Source: a virus. Taken from it: a stretch of 40,939 nucleotides of DNA. The stretch spans positions 1 to 40,939 of the IMG/VR virus record IMGVR_UViG_3300021440_000009. One strand, written 5' to 3'. Positions 14,891 through 24,341 of the stretch are shown here, in pieces. The position numbers were made by a program, and so were the translations under genes. The stretch's first letter is position 1, and every line of letters starts with the position of its first letter. Below the pieces are notes generated by a model that searched no databases, was not told the DNA's origin, and saw only the letters and a list, made by a program, of their open reading frames with translations.

Positions 14891-16728
14891 TATATAGAAC
14901 CCTCATTTGTATTTTGTGGTAGTTTCATTGTTCTACTTTTAGCTTGCTGTGTGCTAGTATTACCTTGAGCTATAAGTGCAGCTTGTGCATTAGCTTGAGG
15001 ATTCTTATTCAGCATAGCCGCTGTTTGATCTAATACTTCTACCATATTAGGTGTATACTTAGTTTTCATAGACTTTATAGCTAAAGCAGACATAGAGAAG
15101 AACCCTGCTGGGTTAATCTGTGACATCATTTGGCCAATATTACCAGACATTACTGTCTCTAACATTAGTTGTGCTTTTTCATCTTCATCATTATACGAAG
15201 AAGCTTCTATTCTAATTTGGAAATTTGTGTAGCTAAAGTCTGTGCCATCTTCTGACACTGGAGCTAAAATAATATTCCCATCTAAGTCTTCTAATGGATC
15301 GCCATTTTCAGGGTCATACACTGGTAATAGTATTGGTTCATAAATTGGTTGTCCTTGGGCATCAGTCTTGCCTGAAAATGCAACCATTGGTTTATTTAAC
15401 TCAATCCAACGCTGACCAACAATCTCATCTGCTACCATAAGTATTTGATTTGCTGTGTAGTATTGCTGAGCTAAACAAGCTATATCTTCACCTAAAGAAC
15501 GATAGAAACCTTCAATTCTTGCTGTAATATAACGTAATGACATTATAGTAGCATCTTTTTGAAGTTTTACTTTTCTACCTGAATCTGAAGCATAAGCCAT
15601 ACCTAAAAAGCTATCATTAATTCCTAGTACTCTTTGAATACGATCAAGTGCTTTATCTATAATAGCATACTGGTCTAGAATCTCTCTAGACATCTGTTGA
15701 ACTTTAACACCTGCTAAGTCTACAACAGGTATAACACCGTTAACTCGGTTAAAAGCAGCAGTAAAAGCATCAATATCTTCAACAGCACCATTTTGTACAA
15801 GTACTTTTTCGGTGTTAACCATTAGCTGAATTTTTAGCACTGCTTGGTTAATAGAGTGCTGTGCTTCTCTAACATCTCTGAAAATACCATAATATTCTAC
15901 TTTGTTAGAACTGTGAATCTTTTGAACACGGTATGGCCACTTACAGATTTTAAAAGTAATTTCTTTTTTACTAAGAATAGTGTCACCAGACCAATAAATT
16001 GACCAACGCTTTCTATTCTCATCTTCAATAGTTGTATGTACAATTAAGTAATGCTCATGTTCTTTATACCTACCATGAAACACATTATTAAATTTATACT
16101 CATAATCTGCTTGAGGAATATTTAAGTGGTTATAGTATGCTTCTAATTCTTCAGTTTTAGCTTTACCAAATTGTCTTTGCACTTCATGTTTATGTAGCCA
16201 CTTATAACGATGTAACCAACGAGCATCGCTGTAGTCATCAAGTACAGAATCAGGATCAAGAATAACTTCGTCATCAGGAACATGATGAGTAATAATTCTA
16301 TTTATTGGTCTATTGAATGCATCTACTTTACCAGTTTTAGCAACACTAGTATAGGATATAAGTAAGCCAGATATTAAACCACCTAGTTTAATCTGGTCAC
16401 CTTCAATATCAAATCTATTATCATTAAAAGTATAGTCAATAACATCAGTAAGTAAAGAAGCTGTATCTATATCTCTAGGATTTAAAGGAACAGCTATAGC
16501 ACTGTTTATAATAGTGCTATAATATCCAACTAACATTCTAGCAAACATCTTAACAATATTAAAAGACTCAGCAGGTTGCCCTCTTGATCTTAAAATATTA
16601 AGTTGCTCTTCAGTATAGTGTCTATTATGATATAGATTCCAAATTTCATCTGCTTCATAACGAGAATCAATAAAGCTTTCATACCCACGTTTGAATAACT
16701 CTCTTAAATATTGTGCATCTATATTCAT
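14890..16728 (-). CDS. Portal protein, P22-like, 612 aa
   Basis: Forms the dodecameric DNA gate of the head. The N-terminal third fits P22-type portals: YESFIDSRYEADEIWNLYH, shown as SRYEADEIWNLYH, then RGQPAESFNIVKMFARMLVGYY and a YTFNDNRFD wing region. DVREAQHSINQAVLKIQL near 290 and SDSGRKVKLQKDATIMSLR near 390 are typical of the clip and crown regions. It is somewhat shorter than the P22 portal (725). A Gln/Asn-rich tail ends the protein. The ATG overlaps the upstream stop (ATGA). The portal lies near the end of the operon rather than beside the terminase, which is unusual. Confidence 0.85.
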   Translation of the reverse strand: MNIDAQYLRELFKRGYESFIDSRYEADEIWNLYHNRHYTEEQLNILRSRGQPAESFNIVKMFARMLVGYYSTIINSAIAVPLNPRDIDTASLLTDVIDYTFNDNRFDIEGDQIKLGGLISGLLISYTSVAKTGKVDAFNRPINRIITHHVPDDEVILDPDSVLDDYSDARWLHRYKWLHKHEVQRQFGKAKTEELEAYYNHLNIPQADYEYKFNNVFHGRYKEHEHYLIVHTTIEDENRKRWSIYWSGDTILSKKEITFKICKWPYRVQKIHSSNKVEYYGIFRDVREAQHSINQAVLKIQLMVNTEKVLVQNGAVEDIDAFTAAFNRVNGVIPVVDLAGVKVQQMSREILDQYAIIDKALDRIQRVLGINDSFLGMAYASDSGRKVKLQKDATIMSLRYITARIEGFYRSLGEDIACLAQQYYTANQILMVADEIVGQRWIELNKPMVAFSGKTDAQGQPIYEPILLPVYDPENGDPLEDLDGNIILAPVSEDGTDFSYTNFQIRIEASSYNDEDEKAQLMLETVMSGNIGQMMSQINPAGFFSMSALAIKSMKTKYTPNMVEVLDQTAAMLNKNPQANAQAALIAQGNTSTQQAKSRTMKLPQNTNEGSI

Positions 16729-18329
16729 TTAGTTGCCCCAAAAATATCATCCAACGTAGGTTTAGCAGCATCTTGAGATTGTACTGGAACACTTGGCTTC
16801 AGTACTTTCTTAACTTTAGAATCTTCAATGCCGGATAAGAATTTTATTCTTGCATCTAATGCATGAGTAGACTTATCAATTTGTTCTAAGCTTGTACCTA
16901 AATAATACTGTGCAACATGCTCATCATTAAAAGCATAAATAGACTGCAACTTATTCTTCATGTCCATTAACTGTACTTTCATATCAGCTAATATTGGACC
17001 TAACTGTTGTTTAGCAGTACCAGATGCAGAGTTAAAAGCTTTTACTTCTTCAGGTGTTAAAGTAGCACCCATCAAAGCATTACGAGCAAAGTTTCTAAAA
17101 GTAGCATAAGCAGCTAAGCCTTCTTCACCTTTAGAATTATCAGTAAAGTACTTTTTAACATTATGCAAAGTGTTATCAATAAAACCTGTTACTTCAGGAG
17201 TAAGCTCAGTAGCTGCTTTATCTCCCATAGCAAATAATGCACGCAATTCTCTTGCAGTTTTCTTATCATCAGTAGAAAGTTCTTTACCAGTTAATTTCTC
17301 AAGTTCAGTAATCTTAGGACCAATACGGCGTCTAGTAGACTCATCTACTGGTTTAGCTAAGAAGTCCCCTCCAGCTAATGTATCGATCTCTTGTCTAACA
17401 GTGTTAGCTTCATCTAATTGTTTACGTGGAGCTGTTCTATTTTGCTCAAGTTGTAATTTTCTAAATTCATCTTGGTAAGAAGTACCATTAGCATCAGATA
17501 AACGTCTAGCTTCGCGTTCTAATTCAGAACCAGAAGATAGTACTTTTTTAGCTTCTTCTAATGCAGTAATACGATCCATCTCAGGATTCTGCTCTTGAAT
17601 AACATCTGCAGTGCGTTCAATAACAGCACCACTTCCACCACCAGCAGGTTTTTTAAGCTTATAGTATGTAGCGGCTGCTTCAGTAAGGCTAACACCTTTC
17701 TCTTTAGCTATCTTAGCAATAAGGTTTGTTTCAGGTGACATAGGTCCATTTAAAGCTTGATCTATAGCAGTTTTAACATGCAAATCTTTAAGACGTTTTT
17801 CACCCATATAGTTAGTATAACCTGTCATAGCATATAGCTTATTCATGTCTAGTACTGATTGAGTACCGTCAGGATGCGTAGCTAATACTTTACTTTGAGC
17901 AAGTTCTGGTATACCAACATAAGTAGCTGTATCATCAACTCCTATTTGACCTAATTGAGCTTTAACAACTGGAGTATCTGTAATTGGATCAACTCTAACT
18001 ATGTCTTGAAACATAGTGCCATGAGACTTCTTTGCTTCTTCTAAAAAAGTATTTAAATGAGAGGTATCACCATCTAAACTATAGCGGTCAAAAGCATTAT
18101 AAGTACTTTTCTTTAAAGCTTCATTCTTCAAGTCCGCTACTTGTGCTTGTAAAATGGCAACATCTTTATCTGCTTGAGCTTGTGGCATACCAGATTGTAG
18201 TTGTGCATCTGCTTGTGCTTTAATAAGTTTAGCTTGAGAATTTCTTGCTTCTCTATTAGGTGTGTCTCTGCCATAGTCTGCTGCGTTAGACAAACCTTCA
18301 ACAACGCTTGCACCAATATTTAAAGCCAT
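16725..18329 (-). CDS. Ejection-type internal virion protein, 534 aa
   Basis: No family recognised with certainty. Almost entirely alpha-helical, rich in Ala, Lys, Glu and Asp with long coiled-coil stretches (NSQAKLIKAQADAQLQSG region near 30, EEAKKVLSSGSELEREARRL near 250). Contains a Gly/Pro break near 225 (KKPAGGGSG). The position between the 207-residue protein and the portal, and this composition, match internal ejection proteins of short-tailed phages (P22 gp16/gp20, T7 gp15). It ends with a short DDIFGATK tail. The function is inferred from position and composition only. Confidence 0.75.
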   Translation of the reverse strand: MALNIGASVVEGLSNAADYGRDTPNREARNSQAKLIKAQADAQLQSGMPQAQADKDVAILQAQVADLKNEALKKSTYNAFDRYSLDGDTSHLNTFLEEAKKSHGTMFQDIVRVDPITDTPVVKAQLGQIGVDDTATYVGIPELAQSKVLATHPDGTQSVLDMNKLYAMTGYTNYMGEKRLKDLHVKTAIDQALNGPMSPETNLIAKIAKEKGVSLTEAAATYYKLKKPAGGGSGAVIERTADVIQEQNPEMDRITALEEAKKVLSSGSELEREARRLSDANGTSYQDEFRKLQLEQNRTAPRKQLDEANTVRQEIDTLAGGDFLAKPVDESTRRRIGPKITELEKLTGKELSTDDKKTARELRALFAMGDKAATELTPEVTGFIDNTLHNVKKYFTDNSKGEEGLAAYATFRNFARNALMGATLTPEEVKAFNSASGTAKQQLGPILADMKVQLMDMKNKLQSIYAFNDEHVAQYYLGTSLEQIDKSTHALDARIKFLSGIEDSKVKKVLKPSVPVQSQDAAKPTLDDIFGATK

Positions 18330-18332
18330 TAT

Positions 18333-18956
18333 TTAGTTACTCCTAGGTGTTACTTGAGACTCTACAACAGGTGCAGCAGTAGTATTTTCTCTAGAATAAT
18401 CTTGGTATGCTTTTCCAACTTCTGTTATTGCAGTAGAAATTGCTTGTCCTGTTTGCTTATCTGCTAATAATGAGGCAGTATTAGCTTGTGTTGCTTGATT
18501 TTGTAAAAGCTGACTATATGATTGTCCTGGATTTTGCCCTAAACCAATTTGTAAAAATCTACCTTTTTCTGCTGCTACTGCATCAGCAGCAGTAGAACGA
18601 ATAGTTGCTTTTTTCTCTGCACCTTGTAAATCTAGTTGTAAATTTATAGCTTCACCAATACCACTATCTGTTAAACCTTTTTGTGCTAACATAGTTTTAG
18701 TATTTTCTAACACAAGTTCATTCTGCTTATTAAAGGCATCTATACCCTTAGCTGCATAAGTATCTGGTGTCATTTTAGAGTAATAGTCAGCTAAGTTTGA
18801 CTGTATACTGCCATATACATTTTGCCAATCTTCATACTTTTTCTTTTCAAAATCTGAAGCCTTATTACCAACTCCTGCAGCTTTATCAGCAGCTTTATCA
18901 GAGCTATTTTTAGCAATAAGAGCAGATACAAAAATTGCTGCAGCAGCCCATGGCAT
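18333..18956 (-). CDS. Small internal virion/ejection protein (T7 gp14- or P22 gp7-like), 207 aa
   Basis: Starts with a hydrophobic helix (WAAAAIFVSALIA, residues 3-15), followed by a small-residue helix (AADKAAGVGNKASDFEKK) and helical repeats. This layout is typical of the small ejection protein that inserts into the host envelope first (T7 gp14, P22 gp7). The C-terminal 40 residues are Thr/Ala/Pro-rich and probably disordered. Head-to-tail with the 534-residue gene (3-base gap). Homology to a named family is not provable by eye. Confidence 0.75.
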   Translation of the reverse strand: MPWAAAAIFVSALIAKNSSDKAADKAAGVGNKASDFEKKKYEDWQNVYGSIQSNLADYYSKMTPDTYAAKGIDAFNKQNELVLENTKTMLAQKGLTDSGIGEAINLQLDLQGAEKKATIRSTAADAVAAEKGRFLQIGLGQNPGQSYSQLLQNQATQANTASLLADKQTGQAISTAITEVGKAYQDYSRENTTAAPVVESQVTPRSN

Positions 18957-19510
18957 TATACTCTCTCCTTCAAGGAAGTGAATGCATCTGTTTTAATACA
19001 AACTATCATAGATAGTCTATCTTGCTTACTATTGTTCAACACCCAGTGAGTCCAAAAGTTGTCAAACCAAAAAGTATCACCTGGGCTACCTAATATTGCA
19101 CCTGACTTAAAATTATAGCTAGAATCTTCTGGTCTAGTTATAGGTATGTAAAATTTATCATACTCTTGAGAGTGCCAACTACTGTCTCGGTGTGGTAGAA
19201 TTTGTTTTCCTGGGGGTAGTTTAGTAATCAAAACACCACCTAGCTTAACACCATTAACTGCAACCATTAGTACATCACAAATTTGCTTAACTAAAGGTAC
19301 TTCTTTATACTCATCATACCAAATACTTTCATGTTCAGTAGCACCTACTTTATCTGGTGCATATCTTATCCACATATCAGTCATTTGTGCATGTGGGCTA
19401 TTTTTAGCTACCCTACGTCCTGGATTTAAATCAAACAACTGTGGGTTAGCTTCACAATATTCTTGTATAGGTTTTACGTCAAATTGTACAGGTAATTGCA
19501 TGAAATCCAT
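18956..19510 (-). CDS. 2-oxoglutarate/Fe(II) oxygenase, aspartyl/asparaginyl hydroxylase-like, 184 aa
   Basis: Double-stranded beta-helix dioxygenase of the Asp/Asn beta-hydroxylase type. Iron ligands: H107 and D109 in LPHRD, and H155 in FWTHWV. Arg165 in QDRLSMIV binds 2-oxoglutarate. GSPGDTFWFDNF precedes the distal His as in the family. ATG at 19510 is chosen because it lies one base after the upstream stop; an in-frame TTG five codons earlier is the only longer option. Lying between the tail-tip and ejection genes, it could hydroxylate a virion protein or host surface component. The enzyme class is confident, the substrate unknown. Confidence 0.85.
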   Translation of the reverse strand: MDFMQLPVQFDVKPIQEYCEANPQLFDLNPGRRVAKNSPHAQMTDMWIRYAPDKVGATEHESIWYDEYKEVPLVKQICDVLMVAVNGVKLGGVLITKLPPGKQILPHRDSSWHSQEYDKFYIPITRPEDSSYNFKSGAILGSPGDTFWFDNFWTHWVLNNSKQDRLSMIVCIKTDAFTSLKERV

Positions 19511-19511
19511 C

Positions 19512-20084
19512 TTAGAACCACCCAAGTGAAAGAGCTAAAGCAAAAGTACCACCTGCTCTCTTATGGTATGTTTTAGTAGTAGCAGATGTTATATATACTT
19601 CTTGCATCATGCCACCTCCACTTGTTTTACAGTTATGAATTAATACAGTATAGCTTGTTGCTGGCACTAAAGCAACAGGTGGGTTTGTTATAGCAGAGCC
19701 TAATGCTGTAAACTCATACCAACCTGCAAGTGCACCATAACCAGTATAGTTAAAGTCATAATATGCAGCAACTAAACTTACTGTTATGTTATTAACTTGT
19801 TGTAAAGCTGAAACACTATCTTGCGTAGAACCTAACTCAGTATATATTTTTGCTATATCTGTAGATTGCTTTGTATCTGAGTCTTGCAAAGTCTTAACAG
19901 TAGCTGGTAATGTAGTAAGTAATTCTGCAGTAGACAAAAAATCTTTTTTACTTACATAAGGGTCTTGACCTCTATACCCTAAAATAATGTCCAACTTTTC
20001 AATAAGAGAAACTAAAAATTTACGCAATGCTAAAGGTTCAGCAACATTAGAAGGTACAGGTAATAGTGATTCATTATCAGCCAT
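19512..20084 (-). CDS. Tail-tip or tail-needle-like structural protein, 190 aa
   Basis: Residues 15-100 are helical with heptad character (FLVSLIEKLDIILGYR; TLQDSDTKQSTDIAKIYTEL; DSVSALQQVNNI), and residues 105-190 are beta-rich and aromatic/Gly-rich (YYDFNYTGYGALAGWYEF). A helical stalk with a beta tip is the layout of trimeric tail needles and short fibres, such as P22 gp26. Start overlaps the upstream stop. Not recognised by family; the role is inferred from architecture and position after the tail hub gene. Confidence 0.7.
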   Translation of the reverse strand: MADNESLLPVPSNVAEPLALRKFLVSLIEKLDIILGYRGQDPYVSKKDFLSTAELLTTLPATVKTLQDSDTKQSTDIAKIYTELGSTQDSVSALQQVNNITVSLVAAYYDFNYTGYGALAGWYEFTALGSAITNPPVALVPATSYTVLIHNCKTSGGGMMQEVYITSATTKTYHKRAGGTFALALSLGWF

Positions 20085-21979
20085 TACTTACCTCTACCAA
20101 CTTCATATTCAATTTCGTACACTTCTCCAGTACCACTTAACTCTAGTTGAGTAAAAAATCCACGTTGTAGTTCTTGAGGTACTTGTATTGTATGGCTATC
20201 CTCATCACTTAGAGTCTTGGTAGCAACAAGTGTATCATTGATATACACTTTACATATTATATCGCCTTTTGAATAAATGTAAACTTTTTTATATAATTTA
20301 TGTTCTGTGCAACGACCTTCTACAAATCTAGGAGACTTATAAGTAAATGTTAAGTTTTCAGTTCCTGAAAATAATTTATACAGTTTACCTGAATAATGCC
20401 CATATATTGATGTACCACTTTTAGCTAATGAATTAACACCTAAGTCAAAAGTCTTAAATATATTACCCAAAGCCATATCAAAAGCATACACTATACTACC
20501 TGCTAGTACATAATATACTTCATTAACTAATGCACTATCTTCTGGTATTATATTTAGAGCACCTAACTTTAGTCTAGAAACTACTGTAACTGCTTCACCT
20601 GATGAAGCACAAATGCCTTCTGCAGATACCCATAATGCAGTTCCTTTAAGTACTTGCATTGACTGTTGACCTAAACAACCTTGATCTAAGCTAAGTATAT
20701 TTTTAGCTAATGAAGTAGGACCAGAGCCAGTTATAATATAAGTCTTATCTAATGTGCAGACAATAATTCCAGAATAGACAACTGCTATAGCTGTTATATC
20801 AGCATCAAACTTAATAAAGTAAAGAGCAGGCCATGCTTCAGGATAACCAACAGGTGTAAACCTTAATTCATTACCTACTGCACCAAATAACATTGTATTT
20901 GCAGATACTAAGTATTTTAAACCTATTGGAGCAGGTAAAAATATATCTGTTGTTAAAGTAGTACTAGTTAAGTTAACATCCTGCACATTATCAGTATAGG
21001 TAGTTGTACCATTAGCTAACTGTGTAACCATAGTAAATGTAGTAGTATTGCCACCTACTCTATACAATCTTTTATGTGTAACTGTTGGATCAATTGAACT
21101 AGGTAAGCCAGTAAAATTAACTACACCTGTATCAGCTACATTTAACTCTGGTGTAACTGGGCTTGGTCCTGACTCTCTACCATTAATATTGTCATAATAA
21201 GTCATGCAATATTGATATACACCTTCTAACGGACTAAACTTAGTAGGATCAAGAGCTAAGTTAGCACTTATATCTTCTGTATTATCTACTAAAGAAGCAG
21301 TGGCATTAGCTAATACTCCTACTTGCCTCCACACATCTTTATACTGTCTAAATACTCTTACTCCATTAGACCCAAAAGTAGCTGTTCTAACATTGGATAA
21401 AGTAATAATTCTTTTCGTATAAGTAGACGCAGCTACCATTACTCTTCCTACAAGTCTACCTTTTGCAACTGCTGTTGCTCTAGTTACAGTAGTATTATTT
21501 ACAGTTACTTCAAACTGACTAGAGTAAACTCCAGCTGAATCATTGATAAACTTATATACTATGTCTTGTACAGGCAATCCAACAGTAGGATCAGGAACAG
21601 AACTAGTTGTAACATCTGTAACTATAGTAGACTGTACTGTAACTGCCACAGAACCTGTAATAGAAGCAGGCGCTGTTATCCCCATTGAATGTATAGAACC
21701 TACAGAATTTACTACTGGTGCAGTAACACCATCTGTATAATAAACAGCATTTTCAAAATCTACATAGTATTTATAACTAGAAGAAGTAAACCATCTTTGT
21801 AGTGCAGTTGACCAATAATTGAATCTACTACAATTAATATTTGTATCTAGTTTATCTTTTACAGGCACAAGTGTGCCTAAAGCATTATCTATGTTATCAT
21901 AGACAACTGCTTCATTAATATTTATTAAGTGTGGTCTTTGCCGTGTAGCTAAACCACCGTTAAATTCAAGTAATTTCAT
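20084..21979 (-). CDS. Tail hub/nozzle protein, P22 gp10-like, 631 aa
   Basis: Beta-rich throughout. It starts LLEFNGGLATRQRPHLININEA, shown as GGLATRQRPHLI, followed by VYDNIDNALGTLVPVKDK. This opening is typical of podovirus hub proteins that begin with a list-like propeller repeat. Later segments (ITAIAVVYSGIIVCTLDKTYI; LSLDQGCLGQQSMQVLKG) resemble the gp10 propeller, which closes the portal-adaptor channel and carries the spikes. The length is a little above P22 gp10 (472). The downstream needle-like gene supports the call. Moderate confidence in the exact homolog, high that it is a tail structural protein. Confidence 0.75.
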   Translation of the reverse strand: MKLLEFNGGLATRQRPHLININEAVVYDNIDNALGTLVPVKDKLDTNINCSRFNYWSTALQRWFTSSSYKYYVDFENAVYYTDGVTAPVVNSVGSIHSMGITAPASITGSVAVTVQSTIVTDVTTSSVPDPTVGLPVQDIVYKFINDSAGVYSSQFEVTVNNTTVTRATAVAKGRLVGRVMVAASTYTKRIITLSNVRTATFGSNGVRVFRQYKDVWRQVGVLANATASLVDNTEDISANLALDPTKFSPLEGVYQYCMTYYDNINGRESGPSPVTPELNVADTGVVNFTGLPSSIDPTVTHKRLYRVGGNTTTFTMVTQLANGTTTYTDNVQDVNLTSTTLTTDIFLPAPIGLKYLVSANTMLFGAVGNELRFTPVGYPEAWPALYFIKFDADITAIAVVYSGIIVCTLDKTYIITGSGPTSLAKNILSLDQGCLGQQSMQVLKGTALWVSAEGICASSGEAVTVVSRLKLGALNIIPEDSALVNEVYYVLAGSIVYAFDMALGNIFKTFDLGVNSLAKSGTSIYGHYSGKLYKLFSGTENLTFTYKSPRFVEGRCTEHKLYKKVYIYSKGDIICKVYINDTLVATKTLSDEDSHTIQVPQELQRGFFTQLELSGTGEVYEIEYEVGRGK

Positions 21980-22272
21980 TACTTTTTATTTACTCTATTA
22001 GAGATAAACTTATGAGCAGTTACTTTTATGTAATCTACACCTAACAATCCAATGCAAGAACCAACAAAAACATTTATCATTGGATTCAAGTTTAAAAAAG
22101 AAGATAGGCTATAGAAACCTACACTTATTAAGCCACAAAGAATAGTTTCTAGCAATTTACGCTGCCATTTTCTCTCTTTGTTCTCATATACTATTCTAAC
22201 TAAAGCTGTAATCATTGTTAAAGATACCGTAAAAATTGCATTTAATGCTGACTTACTGATTTCTACATCCAT
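21979..22272 (-). CDS. Small holin, lambda/HP1-like class, 97 aa
   Basis: Membrane protein with three hydrophobic stretches (residues about 9-29, 41-60 and 65-82) separated by a strongly basic loop (ENKERKWQRK), as in class I/II phage holins related to LydA and phage_holin_3. It would make the membrane hole that releases the muramidase. It lies inside the virion operon on the minus strand, far from the endolysin gene at 28374, and a second holin-type gene sits at 28870. One of them may act as an antiholin. Confidence 0.75.
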   Translation of the reverse strand: MDVEISKSALNAIFTVSLTMITALVRIVYENKERKWQRKLLETILCGLISVGFYSLSSFLNLNPMINVFVGSCIGLLGVDYIKVTAHKFISNRVNKK

Positions 22273-22283
22273 TACAAATTCTC

Positions 22284-24341
22284 TTAGTTAGAAACTCTAG
22301 TTATACTTAAAGTAGCATCATGACCAGTAGTAGTAAGACGCGCACTAGCACTATTATGCCATAAATATACTTGATAAGCTGCGCCATCTGCAGGTATTTC
22401 AAATATACAGTTTCCTACCATTTGCCCTGCTAGACAGTAAAAATCTACTTGCTCTCTTTGTGATCCACCAACAAATAACTTTATAGTCATTCTATCACCA
22501 GCTACCATAGACTTTAAGCCTAAAGTAACACTCATTATATACTTACCACCATCATTACTTAACCATGTACCTGTAGCCATATCATAAAAATCATTACTAC
22601 CAGCTAGCACATTATCAAATAATATTAAGTTATCTGTACTAGCAGCTAATGCGGCACCCTGCACGTTTTTCCTTAATTTAAAGAAAGAAGTACCTAAGTT
22701 AGTTTTATTATAAGGTAATGGAACACCTGATTTAGTCAGTTGTGGTCTAAATATTAATGCTCTAACTGCTCCAGCAGCAATTGAGCGTAATTCAATTAAG
22801 CATTGAATATAACTAACTGCAGTACCTCCCGCACATACTCCTAATTCAGCAAAAAGAAGCTGTAAGTCACCTCTTATTGTGTAGTCTCGTACACAACTAG
22901 TTATTGTTGCATTAGTTACATCTTTAGCAGCTAGTGTAACTCGTATAATAGTATTAGTTGCATCTAATCCATAAGCATTAAAACTAAAACAAAATGGTGT
23001 ATAAGTTTGTACTATACCACATTGATAGTTTTGTGAAAATAAAAGTATATTATCTACACCTGGTGCAGTAGCATTTATATCTATCTGTCCACCATCTTCA
23101 CCATAAGTTATTGGTGCAGTAATTCCTGTCATAGTTGCAGAAGATATACTCCAACTAATTGGTGCAATATCAGTAGTCTTTTGTTTTAAGAAAGCAGAAT
23201 TTAACAGTAAATTAGTCACTGCTTTAGGATTCATTTGTTTAGTTAATCCTGCTACTCTTGCAAACCAAGTAGAAGGCAATTCATATTTTAAGCCAATACT
23301 TTGACAATAAGATAACAAAGCAGCTAAGTTTGTCGTAGAAGCATGAGTATAGAATACTATATTAGTAAATGAATTTTTAGCATAGTCTGCACAGGCTTGT
23401 AAATCTGCGATAGCTCCAGCTTCTAAACTAACACGCCATAAATCATGCATATTACTAGAAGCATCTTGTGCAACTAAGGCTGGAAATGCTCCAGCGGAAC
23501 TATTAATAAAAGCATAATCAAACCACCTTTTTAACTCAGGCAAAAATTTAGAATCTAGTACTGAATTAATAGCAACATAACCATTTGCTTTAAAACCACA
23601 TTGAACTAATTCAAATTTAGATGTGCGTATCCAACTTTCACCTACTGATGTAGCTACTGTAGAATCTAACTGGAAACCATTTGTACTGTGCGACAACACT
23701 TCACTTGAGTTAGCACGACAGTATTCTGCTATCTCACTTAAAGTCATTCTGTTATATAGACCACCTAATGAAGTAAGTGGTATAGCTAAGGCAGCAGGAA
23801 AACCATAAGAAGTAAATATAGGTAACAATGTGTCACGAACAGTTAAGTCTGTAGTGTCTACAACAACTGTGAATGAACCAAAACGTTGTTTTGCATCTAC
23901 ACGTTTGAATCTATAAGAACCGTTTCTAACTACTGCTTGCCCATCATCAACTGAAGTAGTATCACTTGCATCATAATACCAATAAGACACACCTACACCT
24001 GTTGTAACCATACCTTGTAAGTTAAATATTTGACCATTATAACTAGGTACAGTAGCACGTAAAGCTGCCAATGATGCTAAAGTAGAAGTTTTCTTATTTG
24101 CCTCCACCCAAGCAGTTCCATTCCAGCTATAACTTGTTACTTCTCCATTAAGAAAAAGTGCAGCTTTCTTAAACTTAGTTGTGTCTAAAGCATTTAGTTC
24201 TGTTAAACTATTAACAGGCTGTATAGTACGAACTTTATCTAACGTTAAGTCTAAATCACCTCTAGTTTGGACAACTGTGTCTTCACCATAAGCAATGTCT
24301 TGTTGAGTTATTAAAGACTTAATGACATTTTTTATGCTCAT
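22284..24341 (-). CDS. Receptor-binding tailspike with NodB-like deacetylase domain, 685 aa
   Basis: Three parts. Residues 1-75 form the virion anchor (LITQQDIAYGED, QTRGDLDLTLDKV, VNSLTELNALD). Residues about 150-370 look like a NodB/polysaccharide deacetylase fold (FTVVVDTTDLTVRDTLLPIF, shown here as VVVDTTDLTVRDTL; EVLSHSTNG; IVFYTHAS). Residues 380-685 are jelly-roll-like carbohydrate-binding modules. The usual metal-binding Asp-Asp pair is not evident, but a Ser-His and Tyr-Thr-His remain, so activity is uncertain. It probably binds or deacetylates surface polysaccharide. Its anchor is homologous to residues 7-82 of the next protein. Confidence 0.8.
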   Translation of the reverse strand: MSIKNVIKSLITQQDIAYGEDTVVQTRGDLDLTLDKVRTIQPVNSLTELNALDTTKFKKAALFLNGEVTSYSWNGTAWVEANKKTSTLASLAALRATVPSYNGQIFNLQGMVTTGVGVSYWYYDASDTTSVDDGQAVVRNGSYRFKRVDAKQRFGSFTVVVDTTDLTVRDTLLPIFTSYGFPAALAIPLTSLGGLYNRMTLSEIAEYCRANSSEVLSHSTNGFQLDSTVATSVGESWIRTSKFELVQCGFKANGYVAINSVLDSKFLPELKRWFDYAFINSSAGAFPALVAQDASSNMHDLWRVSLEAGAIADLQACADYAKNSFTNIVFYTHASTTNLAALLSYCQSIGLKYELPSTWFARVAGLTKQMNPKAVTNLLLNSAFLKQKTTDIAPISWSISSATMTGITAPITYGEDGGQIDINATAPGVDNILLFSQNYQCGIVQTYTPFCFSFNAYGLDATNTIIRVTLAAKDVTNATITSCVRDYTIRGDLQLLFAELGVCAGGTAVSYIQCLIELRSIAAGAVRALIFRPQLTKSGVPLPYNKTNLGTSFFKLRKNVQGAALAASTDNLILFDNVLAGSNDFYDMATGTWLSNDGGKYIMSVTLGLKSMVAGDRMTIKLFVGGSQREQVDFYCLAGQMVGNCIFEIPADGAAYQVYLWHNSASARLTTTGHDATLSITRVSN

